Source: Nonomuraea sp. NEAU-A123 (lineage in GTDB: Bacteria; Actinomycetota; Actinomycetes; Streptosporangiales; Streptosporangiaceae). From it: DNA of 64,000 nucleotides. Made by a program: the position numbers and the translations under genes. The notes below the pieces were generated by a model, which saw only the letters and a program-made list of their open reading frames with translations, was not told where the DNA came from and searched no databases. The DNA lies in the NCBI RefSeq assembly GCF_018603905.1, contig NZ_JAHFZZ010000017.1, positions 1 through 64,000 of the forward strand, written 5' to 3'. Below are positions 43,233 through 51,171 of this stretch, piece after piece (position 1 is the first letter of the stretch; every line of letters begins with the position of its first letter).

Positions 43233-44693
43233 TCAGGAGCCTACGGGGACGATGAGCCTGGCTGCGAGGAGCTCGGCCACACCGAGCCCCAACCGGTCGT
43301 CCGTGCCGGGTCCTGCTGCTTGGTGGTACCGGTCGCGCAGCGACGACAGGTCCCTGCCGTCGCACAGGGCGTAGATCAGCCATGCCTGCTCGTTCAGCCA
43401 TTGGAAGCTCGGCGCGCCGGGTGTGACGGCCACCAGCTCACGCTGCTCGGGGATCGGGCACACCTGAACCGGCTGCGCCTGGCGGTAGCCCCGTACCTCC
43501 AGCTCCACCTCCGTGCGCGGGCGGGCCTGGACGGGTAGCGGTTCGGGCAGGATGCCCGGCGCGAGGGGAGCCACGGCGCCGATCAGCCAGTCGACGAACC
43601 GCCTCCCGCCGGCCGTCAGCATCCCGCCGTACGCCTGCGAGGCCTGCCCGGCGAGATAGGTCACCCGTTCGACAGTGGTGGTGTACTCACCGCTCCCGGC
43701 CGCCTGGCTACCGGGCGTGGCCTGATCGACGAAGTCGGTCGCGGGCGGCTCTCCGTACCTGGCGCGCAGGTCAGGGCCGGCGCCGACTGCGGCCGCGCGG
43801 AACAGCAGCAGGTGAGCGTAGACGTGCATGGCGAACAGCACCCGCGACAGCGTCCACGACCGCAGGCGCCAGGGGATCGGGATCAGCTGGTCCGGATCGG
43901 CGGCCATGGACCCAGTGCGCAGCACGTCGAACAATTTCAGGTGCAGGCCCTCGTGGAACAGCGTCTCCGCTGCCATCCAGGGGTCGGTCAGCCGCTCGGG
44001 GGCCAGGAGCACCGCCGAAGGAAGCGGATCGCCGCCGGAGAACGAGTTGAGGACTCCGTCGGCCAGCTCGTCACGGACCAACCCGGTCAGGGAGATGTGC
44101 GGCAGCACGCCGGCGCCCGCGTTGGGCAGCAGCTCGGCGAGCAGTTCGGCTCCCCGGCTGAGCCCGGCCAGCATGCCGGCGTCGGGACGTACCCGGCCGC
44201 CGGAGCCGTTTTTCGAGAGCGTCCCGGCCATCAGTTCTTCCAGGCGAGCGGCCAGCACCCTTTCCGGCTCGGAGCCCGGTTCGAGGTCGGTCCACACCCA
44301 CGAGACGGCATGGCCGGGCCATGGACGCACCCTGGGGTGAGACAGGCGCTCGCATGGCCCGAGGCCGTCGAGCACGTCCGCCGCACCGCCTTCCAGGTAG
44401 CCGACCAGAGTGCCGTTCTCACCGGCCTGCCGCTCCAGGGCGGTCAGGTCATTCTCGAACGCGTTGCGCAGCACCGGGTCGTACATCACCGGGCGGAGCT
44501 CAGCGTCATCAGCCTTGCACAATCGCTCCAGCCGGTCGGCGGCGTGTGGGTGGTGCCGGGCCAGCACGCCGAGACCCAGGCGGTAGCGAGCCAGGTTCCT
44601 GACCTCGATCGCCTCGGCGCTGCCGAACCGGGGATCCGAGCCGAGTGTCAGGTCGATGCCGGCCGTCAGATCGGCATGTGATTCGGTGTCCAA
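43233..44693 (-). CDS. HExxH-type peptide beta-hydroxylase with fused RiPP recognition element
   Basis: 486 residues. The central metal motif ETLFHEGLHLKLFDVLR (HExxH near residue 246) with AMHVYAHLL downstream is the signature of the mod_HExxH/alpha-ketoglutarate HExxH family found in RiPP clusters. The C-terminal 60 residues (FQWLNEQAWLIYALCDGRDL, VAELLAARLIVPV) match the PqqD-like peptide-binding (RRE) fold, so enzyme and leader-binding domain are fused. TTG 44693, 7 bases after GGAGG, is preferred to GTG 44711, which lacks an RBS. Predicted to hydroxylate side-chain beta carbons of the peptide encoded just upstream. No radical SAM or cyclase gene is seen nearby. Confidence 0.8.
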   Translation of the reverse strand: MDTESHADLTAGIDLTLGSDPRFGSAEAIEVRNLARYRLGLGVLARHHPHAADRLERLCKADDAELRPVMYDPVLRNAFENDLTALERQAGENGTLVGYLEGGAADVLDGLGPCERLSHPRVRPWPGHAVSWVWTDLEPGSEPERVLAARLEELMAGTLSKNGSGGRVRPDAGMLAGLSRGAELLAELLPNAGAGVLPHISLTGLVRDELADGVLNSFSGGDPLPSAVLLAPERLTDPWMAAETLFHEGLHLKLFDVLRTGSMAADPDQLIPIPWRLRSWTLSRVLFAMHVYAHLLLFRAAAVGAGPDLRARYGEPPATDFVDQATPGSQAAGSGEYTTTVERVTYLAGQASQAYGGMLTAGGRRFVDWLIGAVAPLAPGILPEPLPVQARPRTEVELEVRGYRQAQPVQVCPIPEQRELVAVTPGAPSFQWLNEQAWLIYALCDGRDLSSLRDRYHQAAGPGTDDRLGLGVAELLAARLIVPVGS

Positions 44694-44720
44694 GACGTCG
44701 CCTCCATTCACTGGTGGGGG

Positions 44721-44748
44721 ACCGGCGGCGGGATGCCCCGCCGCCGGT
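44721..44748 (-). terminator. Stem-loop between precursor gene and HExxH gene
   Basis: Perfect 12-bp arms (ACCGGCGGCGGG / CCCGCCGCCGGT) with a 4-base loop, between the stop of the 41-codon gene and the ribosome site of the enzyme gene. No T-run. RiPP operons often carry such an attenuating hairpin so that the precursor is made in excess of the enzyme. Confidence 0.7.
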
Positions 44749-44762
44749 CGGCTCGTTCTCCG

Positions 44763-44888
44763 TTACTGGACGCGGGGTGAGGAGAACTCCGGGACCCACG
44801 CGCGCTCGTGCACGGCATCGGTCGTCACGCTGGGGGCGGTGTTCCCTGCCAGCGGGAACTGCGGCAATTCCACGGTCTGAGTCGGCAT
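44763..44888 (-). CDS. Candidate RiPP precursor peptide (41 residues)
   Basis: ATG 44888 follows GAAAGGAAACAGC. The product begins MPTQTVELPQFPLAGN, continues TAPSVTTDAVHERA and ends WVPEFSSPRVQ. No TM or signal peptide; the N-terminal part is neutral-to-acidic and the C-terminal part is rich in aromatic, charged and Ser/Pro residues, as in leader-core peptides. It contains an FSS near the end, reminiscent of FxSxx-COOH precursors but with two extra residues, so it does not fit that class strictly. Transcribed with the HExxH-RRE enzyme gene through the stem-loop. It is easily missed because of its size. Confidence 0.75.
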   Translation of the reverse strand: MPTQTVELPQFPLAGNTAPSVTTDAVHERAWVPEFSSPRVQ

Positions 44889-45070
44889 GCTGTTTCCTTT
44901 CGTGCGGTGGACCACTTGGTGCTCTTGAATTTACGAAGCGAGGGTGTGGGCCCGGTGTGGCGGTGTTCGCGAGACGCCTCGCCCCTCGCTATCGGGCTCG
45001 GCCCGCCGATGCGGGCGGCGGTGACAGCGGGCAAATCCCCGGGCCGGAAGCGGCCGCGGGAATGGAATTT

Positions 45071-45130
45071 CCCTTAGGGGTTAATCACTCCTAAGGGTGA
45101 CTCGTCAATGGATCTCCATTGACGAGTCAC
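45071..45130. promoter_or_regulatory. Overlapping palindromes between precursor and peroxidase genes
   Basis: CCCTTAGG (45071-45078) and CCTAAGGG (45090-45097) form an 8-bp inverted repeat. It is directly followed by a 34-bp hairpin at 45097-45130 with perfect 16-bp arms (GTGACTCGTCAATGGA and its complement, loop TC). They lie in the 363-bp gap between divergent starts and are likely operators for a regulator shared by both directions, or a transcript-leader hairpin of the peroxidase. Confidence 0.6.
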
Positions 45131-45251
45131 GGGCGGAAGAACAACATTGCCGCAACCTTCCCGTCATTCCTCTCAATGTTTCAACGCGCAGAAAAGGAAG
45201 ACGGTTCACCTCGCGAAGAAACCATTCGCGAAAAGACTGCGTGGAGACCAG

Positions 45252-47534
45252 ATGCAGCGTCATGCCCATTCTGCCACTCGACGAGCGTTGTTATCCGTCG
45301 CCTGCGCCACGCTGCTCGTCCTCAGCGGGGTGATCAACGCCACGGAAGCCGACGCGGCCGTCCCCTTCGAGGTCCAGAGGCTCGACGGCACCGGCAACAA
45401 CGTCGCGAATCCCGCATGGGGAAAGGCGGGCACCGCCTATTCGCGGGTGGGTCCGACCCGCTACGCCGACGGGGTGAGCGCCCCTCGTACGGGGCCCAAC
45501 ACCCGTTTCATCAGCAACCGCGTCTTCAACGACGTCAACCAGAACATCTTCTCCGAGCGGCGGATCACCCAGTGGGCCTTCACCTGGGGCCAGTTCGTCG
45601 ACCACACGATCGGCCTGCGCGACTCCGCCGGACCGACCGCGACCGCGGCGAACATCCCGTTCAACAGCAACGATCCGCTTGAGAGCTTCACCAACACCCT
45701 CGGCAACATCGCGTTCAGCCGCTCCGCGGCCACCGCGGGCACGGGGACCAGTACCAACAACCCGCGCCAGCAGTCCAACACGGTGAGCTCCTACCTCGAC
45801 GCGTGGGCCGTCTACGGGGGCACCGACCAGCGGCTCGAATGGCTGCGTGAGGGTCCGGTGGACGGCAACCTGGCCAACAACAGCGCCCGCCTGCTGATGC
45901 CCGGCGCGTACCTGCCCCGGCGCACCAGCCGGGGGAACGCGGCCACCGCGCCCGCCATGGACGCGGACGGCAGGCTGGCGGCCACCCCGAACAACGCGAT
46001 GGTCGCCGGGGACGTCCGGGCCAACGAGAACATCGCGCTGACCGCGACCCAGACGCTGTTCGCCCGCGAGCACAACCGGATCGTGTCGCTGCTGCCCGCC
46101 TCCCTGTCGGAGGAGGACAAGTTCCAGATCGCCCGGCGTGTGGTGATCGCCGAGCAGCAGTACGTGACCTACAACGAGTTCCTGCCGGCGGTGGGCGTCA
46201 CCCTGCCCGCCTACACCGGCTACAAGTCCGGCGTGAACGCCAATCTGAGCAACGAGTTCGCCACCGTCGGCTACCGCGCGCACAGCCAGATCCACGGCGA
46301 GATCGAGCTGGAGACCGACGCCGACCGCTACACGGCCGCCCAGGTGCAGGCCCTCGAGGCTCAGGGCATCGAGGTCGCGATCGAGGACGGAGAGGCGGAG
46401 ATCACGATTCCGCTGAACGTGGCGTTCTTCAACCCCGATCTGGTGCCCTCCCTCCAGCTCGGCCCGCTGCTCCAGGCCATCGGCCTGGAATCCGAGTACC
46501 GCAACGACGAGCAGATCGACAACCAGCTCCGCAGCGTGCTGTTCCAGGTCCCCGTCGCGGGCAACCCGGGATGCCTGGACGGGCCGACCCTGCCCCAGTG
46601 CTTCCGCGGCGTCGTCGACCTTGGCGCGATCGACACCGAGCGGGCCCGCGACCACGGCCTGCCCAGCTACAACGAGCTCCGGCAGGCGTACGGGCTCGCG
46701 CCGCGCACCAGCTTCACCGCGATCACCGGCGAGGCCACCGACGCCTTCCCCGCCGACCCCGTGCTGACTCCCGGCAACGAGATCAACGATCCGGACAGTC
46801 TCACCCACACCCAGCTCTTCGACATCGACGGAGCGCCGCTCCCGGTCGGCGACGAAGCCGTCGTCGGGACGCGATCGGTCCGCCGGACCACAACGGCGTC
46901 GCGACTGCGCGCGATCTACGGGAACGTGAACAACGTGGACGCGTTCGTCGGCATGGTCGCCGAGCGGCATGTGCCCGGCACCGAGTTCGGTGAGCTCCAG
47001 CTCGCCATCTGGACGAAGCAGTTCCAGGCGCTGCGTGACGGCGACCGGTTCTTCTACCGCAACATCGCCGGCCTGGACACCATCAAGCAGCAGTACGGGA
47101 TCGACTACCGGCGGACGCTGGGGCAGATCATCGCCGCCAACACCGACATCCCGGCCGCGGAGCTGAACGACAACGTCTTCCTCGTCTCCGACGCCGAGCT
47201 GCCCCCCACGACCTGCAAGATCGACTACACGGTGGCCACGAGCTGGCCGGGGAACTTCCAGGTCGCCCTGAACATCACCAACCTGGGCACGGCCCCGACG
47301 CAGGGCTGGACCCTCCGCTGGCGGTTCCCGAACGGGCAGGCGGTCACCCAACTCTGGAACGGCGTCGTCGCTCAGTCGGGCGTGAACGCGACGGTGACCA
47401 ACGCGAGCTGGAACGCCGTCATCCCGCCGGGCGGCACGCTCACCGGGGTCGGTTTCAACGCCACCTGGGATGACGCCACCAACGCGGAGCCGCCTGACTT
47501 CACCCTCAACAACGCTCGCTGCGCCCGCGGCTAG
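45252..47534 (+). CDS. Secreted animal-type haem peroxidase with C-terminal CBM2
   Basis: 760 residues. Signal peptide MQRHAHSATRRALLSVACAT ... EADAAVP. The peroxidase domain has distal QFVDHTIGLRD (Asp-His), catalytic-Arg region TQTLFAREHNR, proximal His in VGYRAHSQIHGE and DHGLPSYNELRQAYGL. After about residue 655 a family-2 carbohydrate-binding module follows (CKIDYTVATSWPGNFQVALN ... PDFTLNNARC). GGAG precedes ATG 45252; an in-frame ATG at 45147 is rejected. Oxidises halides or phenols with H2O2 outside the cell, while CBM2 anchors it to cellulose or chitin. Divergent from the precursor, so possibly co-regulated. Confidence 0.88.
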   Translation: MQRHAHSATRRALLSVACATLLVLSGVINATEADAAVPFEVQRLDGTGNNVANPAWGKAGTAYSRVGPTRYADGVSAPRTGPNTRFISNRVFNDVNQNIFSERRITQWAFTWGQFVDHTIGLRDSAGPTATAANIPFNSNDPLESFTNTLGNIAFSRSAATAGTGTSTNNPRQQSNTVSSYLDAWAVYGGTDQRLEWLREGPVDGNLANNSARLLMPGAYLPRRTSRGNAATAPAMDADGRLAATPNNAMVAGDVRANENIALTATQTLFAREHNRIVSLLPASLSEEDKFQIARRVVIAEQQYVTYNEFLPAVGVTLPAYTGYKSGVNANLSNEFATVGYRAHSQIHGEIELETDADRYTAAQVQALEAQGIEVAIEDGEAEITIPLNVAFFNPDLVPSLQLGPLLQAIGLESEYRNDEQIDNQLRSVLFQVPVAGNPGCLDGPTLPQCFRGVVDLGAIDTERARDHGLPSYNELRQAYGLAPRTSFTAITGEATDAFPADPVLTPGNEINDPDSLTHTQLFDIDGAPLPVGDEAVVGTRSVRRTTTASRLRAIYGNVNNVDAFVGMVAERHVPGTEFGELQLAIWTKQFQALRDGDRFFYRNIAGLDTIKQQYGIDYRRTLGQIIAANTDIPAAELNDNVFLVSDAELPPTTCKIDYTVATSWPGNFQVALNITNLGTAPTQGWTLRWRFPNGQAVTQLWNGVVAQSGVNATVTNASWNAVIPPGGTLTGVGFNATWDDATNAEPPDFTLNNARCARG

Positions 47535-47544
47535 CGCACCACGC

Positions 47545-47590
47545 CTTATTCCTGAACGGCCCTATTCCTGAACGGCCCTATTCCTGAACA
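47545..47590. repeat. 16-bp tandem repeat across the LuxR stop codon
   Basis: CCTATTCCTGAACGGC occurs 2.9 times in tandem (47545-47560 with one mismatch, 47561-47576, 47577-47590 partial). The third copy contains the stop of the LuxR-type gene (47578-47580) and its last codons, so the repeat arose by slippage from the 3' end of that gene. Confidence 0.8.
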
Positions 47591-48450
47591 CCCAAGCTCA
47601 CCCCGAGCTGGTACGCGATGACGAGCGTCTCAGGTCTGTTCCGCGCACCCAGCTTCCTGAACAACCGAGCTTGGGTGTTCTCGACCGTCTTGCTGGTGAT
47701 GCCGAGCGTGCGGGCGGTCTGCCGGATGGTGTGCCCGCTGGCGATGGAGCGGAGGATGTCCCGCTCTCTCGACGTGAGCTCCGGGACGCGCGGGAGGCAC
47801 TCGGCCTGCCCGGAGAGGTACGGAGAGGTCATGACGAAGCAGTAGTCCCGAGCCACCAGTCTCAGGACCGTTTCCAGCTCCCGGCGGACATCGGTCGCGC
47901 GGATGAGGGCACGGGCGCCGCGGCGGAGCGCGTCCGTGACCGCGTCCAGGTCCGGCACCGCGGACCGGACGATGACGACCGGAGCGCACAGGCGCGCCGG
48001 CAACCGCCAGTCCTGTGGAAGGGGATCCACGAGCAGGACGGTCAACGGGCCCCGGTGCCGGCGGATCCCGGGGTCGCTGATCACGTCGTTCGTCCGGGTG
48101 AAGACGAAGGCCGTGCCATGCTCCAGGAGCGCGATCCACAACTCGGGGCAGACACCCTCCGGCCGGGCGTGCACGACCACCAGCTCCGAACATCCGGGTT
48201 CCGGACGGCGCCGGTGCACGTCCTCGGCATTCTTGGGTACGTCGAACAGGCCGAGGGAGATCCCGCGAGACACCGCATGGATCTGCGAGCCCACGCCGAG
48301 TTTCCGGTAGATGTGCCGTTTGTGGCTCTCGACGCATCGCGGGCCGATCCTGAGCAGCTCGGCGATCTCCGAGACGCGGTGCCCACTGCCGATCAGCGAG
48401 AGGACGGTGATTTCGGTGCTGGTGAGCGCATCGATGGGAGTAGCTTTCAC
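47578..48450 (-). CDS. LuxR-type regulator with an HTH at each end
   Basis: 290 residues from GTG 48450, preceded by GGGGAGGT; ATG 48510 is weaker. N-terminal LuxR HTH (LTSTEITVLSLIGSGHRVSE then GPRCVESHKRHIYRKLGVGS), a degenerate receiver-like middle (TVLLVDPLPQDWRLPARLCA, no clear phospho-Asp pocket) and a second LuxR HTH (LTSRERDILRSIASGHTIRQ, SKTVENTQARLFRKLGARN). Two DNA-binding heads on one chain are unusual. The A+T-rich upstream region likely holds its own promoter. Position next to the peroxidase and RiPP genes suggests, but does not prove, control of them. Confidence 0.85.
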   Translation of the reverse strand: MKATPIDALTSTEITVLSLIGSGHRVSEIAELLRIGPRCVESHKRHIYRKLGVGSQIHAVSRGISLGLFDVPKNAEDVHRRRPEPGCSELVVVHARPEGVCPELWIALLEHGTAFVFTRTNDVISDPGIRRHRGPLTVLLVDPLPQDWRLPARLCAPVVIVRSAVPDLDAVTDALRRGARALIRATDVRRELETVLRLVARDYCFVMTSPYLSGQAECLPRVPELTSRERDILRSIASGHTIRQTARTLGITSKTVENTQARLFRKLGARNRPETLVIAYQLGVSLGVQE

Positions 48451-48623
48451 TCGGACCTCCCCGACGGAAGTTCCGTATATAGAGTGAATTAATGTGACAT
48501 AAATAGTCAATAAAGTGGGCAGGGCTATTTGTTCGGTGTGCGTGCGGTCGTGAAACTTTCACCGCCGAGGTGCGAGCGACTCGTTCAAGCAGAAGGGACA
48601 GAGCTCCCGGCAGACCGTTCCAG

Positions 48624-49589
48624 TCAGTGCCTTCCCGCTCGGGCTAGTGCGTCCTCAGCCTGGGCGGCCAGGGTCCCGACAAGGTCGGCTGCGGAGGGCA
48701 GGTCGTTGATGAGGTCGATGGCCTCGCCGGCCCACACCGGCAGTGGGGGTATCTCGCCTCGTGCCACGCCCTCTTGGTACGCCTGCTTGGCCTGGACATC
48801 GGTGGCGAGTTCGGCCTCCCGGCCCCGCCACTGATCAAGGAAGGGGTGGCCGAGGGTGCGGGCGGTGTACTGCGACGGCCATCGGGACCCTCGGGCGATA
48901 TCAAGCACGCTGTTGCGCTCGGTGTCCTCCCCGCGTCCCTCGACGATCGCCTTGGTGGTCGAAGGGGGTACCAGGGCCTCGGTCGTGGCCTGGAAGCGGG
49001 TGCCGAGGAGTGCTCCGGCGGCTCCCAGAGCCAGTACGGCGGCCAGGCCGCGGCCGTCGGCGATCCCGCCGGCCGCCAGCACCGGCACCGGTGCCGCCAG
49101 GTCCACCACGACCGGTACGAACGGCAACGTGGAGCGCCCCTGCCGAGCACCATGCCCACCGCTTTCGACCCCCTGCGCCACGATGACATCGGCGCCCAGG
49201 TCCACCGCCCGCCTGGCCTCCTCCAGATCGGTGACCTGAATGATCAGCGTCGTACCCGTCTGGCGGATGCGTTCGGTGAAGGGGCTCGGGTCTCCGAAGG
49301 ACAGCATCACCGCCCGGGGGGCGTACTCCAGCGCCCGCTCTACCGCCCCAACATCGATCTGCCAGGTCAGGAAACCGATCCCATACGGCCTTCCGCCGGC
49401 GCCCTCGGCGACGATCGGCATCTCGCGGGCCAACCACTCCGGATCCCCGTCGCCGCTGCCCAGCAGGCCGAGTCCGCCACCGCGAGAGACGGCCGCCGTC
49501 AGCGCACCACCGGCCGACCCGCCCATCGGAGCCAGGGCAATGGGGTGCTGCACGCCGAACAACTTCGTGAATGCTGTCGAAAACGCCAT
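48624..49589 (-). CDS. Nitronate monooxygenase (2-nitropropane dioxygenase-like)
   Basis: 321 residues. FGVQHPIALAPMGGSAGGAL, GFLTWQID, VIVAQGVESGGHGARQG (with catalytic His) and VLAAGGIADGRGLAAVLALG then AAGALLGTRF bind FMN. ATG 49589 (MAFSTAFTKLFG) is preferred to 49670. Oxidises alkyl nitronates to carbonyls and nitrite with O2. Downstream of a 32-bp palindrome and of the hydrolase gene on the same strand. Confidence 0.92.
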   Translation of the reverse strand: MAFSTAFTKLFGVQHPIALAPMGGSAGGALTAAVSRGGGLGLLGSGDGDPEWLAREMPIVAEGAGGRPYGIGFLTWQIDVGAVERALEYAPRAVMLSFGDPSPFTERIRQTGTTLIIQVTDLEEARRAVDLGADVIVAQGVESGGHGARQGRSTLPFVPVVVDLAAPVPVLAAGGIADGRGLAAVLALGAAGALLGTRFQATTEALVPPSTTKAIVEGRGEDTERNSVLDIARGSRWPSQYTARTLGHPFLDQWRGREAELATDVQAKQAYQEGVARGEIPPLPVWAGEAIDLINDLPSAADLVGTLAAQAEDALARAGRH

Positions 49590-49621
49590 AACTACAATGA
49601 TCACCCCTTCCTGGCTTGCAC

Positions 49622-49653
49622 GCGGCGACCGTCCTGCGCAGGACGGTCGCCGC
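49622..49653. terminator. Perfect 32-bp palindrome between hydrolase and NMO genes
   Basis: Arms of 16 bp (GCGGCGACCGTCCTGC and its complement) with no loop bases. It follows the hydrolase stop by 63 bp on the minus strand and lies 33 bp upstream of the nitronate monooxygenase start. Best read as a terminator lacking a T-run; an operator for the NMO gene is possible. Confidence 0.55.
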
Positions 49654-49715
49654 AGTGCCAGCGCGGGCAAGAGGTTGATTCACCTGACCAAATAAACCCT
49701 CAGCCAGCAGAAACG

Positions 49716-50933
49716 TCACGGTGATGTCGGCTCCGGGAGTCGATCGAGGATCCAGGTGCAGAGTTCTTCGGTGATCTGGGTGTGCGCCTCGTTCTCGGAC
49801 GCGCACAGGAACTCGTCCAGCTCGCTTTCCGACGGGGGCAGGCTGCCGATGTTGGCGTACACGTCGTCCTGCTCATCGATGTCGCGGATCGCCACGGCGC
49901 TGACCGCGGGGACGAAGCAGATGGAGCGGTAGTACGCCTCGGCCGGGTCGTGCTGATTCAGGGCGTCGGCCAGGATGCCGAAGGACTCCAGCGTCCCGCC
50001 CGGTGCGCCGTCCAGCTCGGGCAGCCCGCTGGTATAGATGTCCTCGGTGGCGCCGAAGATGCTTCTGAGCGCGGCCACCTGCTGGTCATCCCCGGCGGAC
50101 TGGGTGTAGAGCACGGTGCCGTTGAATATCAGGCCGGTGCACTTGAGCGCTTCGACGCCGGGCGGAACCCCGTTGCCGGTGCCGTTCCCCGAACCGTTGG
50201 CGACCCCTATCTTCCTCGGGATGCTGGGCCACGAGCCGACCTCGCGCAGCCGGTCGAGGAATTCGTCGCGCAGCGTGTCCTGCTGGGGGTCGCTGTCGAC
50301 CTCAGCGATGTGACGGAACAGCAGTTGGCGCGCGGCCGGGCTGTTGATCTGGCGGGAGAAGACGGGATTGCCCAGCCTGAGGAAGTGCGCGAACGCCTGC
50401 AGGGAGATCGGGATCCACGCACCCCGATGTGGACTGTCGTAGGAGACGTAGAGAGCCGTCTGGTGATCGATGCCGTCGTGCTCCATCTTGGCCAGGGCGT
50501 AGCGGGTGACCAGGCCGCCCATGCTGAGACCGCCGACAGCGAGCGGCGTGTCCCCGAACCGTTCGGCGATCGTCTGGGTGATGGCGGCGATCGCGGTCCG
50601 CGCGTTGTCCAGGATCGACGCGCTGCGCTCGGCGAAGCCGAGGATGATGAGGTCGTGGCCACGGCGGCGCAGCTCGCTGATGAGGGGGTAGTCGCCCCGC
50701 TCCAGGAAATGCCAGGACTCGTGCAGGTTGGACGGACCTGTGTTGAAGCCGTCGGCCAGAATGACCGGGTTGACCAGGTGCTGGCGGCCTTCTCCGTAGT
50801 ACACCCAAGCGGTGCCGCCGGGAAGCTCCCACATCCTGTCCGGCGTGGGGGCCGGTGCGGAGACCTCCAGTGGCGCGATCAGCTTGATCGGCCCGATGGC
50901 CTGCGCCGCTCGTACTGCCTGCTCGTCGCTCAT
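49716..50933 (-). CDS. Lipase/PGAP1-like alpha/beta hydrolase
   Basis: 405 residues from MSDEQAVRAAQAIGPIKLIA, GAGAGGG-type site just before. NPVILADGFNTGPSNLHESW, a domain with GHDLIILGFAERSASILDNA, and nucleophile elbow VGGLSMGGLVTRYALAKM, then SPHRGAWIPISLQAFAHFL. The combination resembles extracellular-type lipases and PGAP1-like hydrolases, but there is no signal peptide. Catalytic Ser is clear; acid and His are less certain. Start ATG 50957 is a weaker alternative. Confidence 0.8.
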   Translation of the reverse strand: MSDEQAVRAAQAIGPIKLIAPLEVSAPAPTPDRMWELPGGTAWVYYGEGRQHLVNPVILADGFNTGPSNLHESWHFLERGDYPLISELRRRGHDLIILGFAERSASILDNARTAIAAITQTIAERFGDTPLAVGGLSMGGLVTRYALAKMEHDGIDHQTALYVSYDSPHRGAWIPISLQAFAHFLRLGNPVFSRQINSPAARQLLFRHIAEVDSDPQQDTLRDEFLDRLREVGSWPSIPRKIGVANGSGNGTGNGVPPGVEALKCTGLIFNGTVLYTQSAGDDQQVAALRSIFGATEDIYTSGLPELDGAPGGTLESFGILADALNQHDPAEAYYRSICFVPAVSAVAIRDIDEQDDVYANIGSLPPSESELDEFLCASENEAHTQITEELCTWILDRLPEPTSP

Positions 50934-51171
50934 CCCATTTCCCTCTCCGGTGCGCATGGGTGATCCGGCAGCCTTGCCGGATCACTGCGATGATTACGCA
51001 CCGCAATAGGGCGAACACCGATCGACATGGCGGAGGAGGGACAAGGATTGACCATCCGTCACAGATCAATTACATGACTCGCGTTCCTGGAGGTTGGCCG
51101 GCTGGTTTGCGGATAGCGGCATGTGACACTCATCGAATACGGCGCTCCGATTCATTGCAGGAGGGGCGGAG

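Noticed and set aside
42034..43401. 455-codon minus-strand frame
   Set aside because: Antisense of the AfsR-like TPR region; no coherent domain.
43233..44693. Reading the HExxH protein as an ordinary zinc metallopeptidase
   Set aside because: No signal peptide or pro-region, and the fused PqqD-like domain with a small peptide gene upstream fits the RiPP HExxH family better.
45291..47351. 686-codon minus-strand frame
   Set aside because: Antisense of the peroxidase, whose plus frame has signal peptide, haem motifs and CBM2; high GC leaves the complement open.
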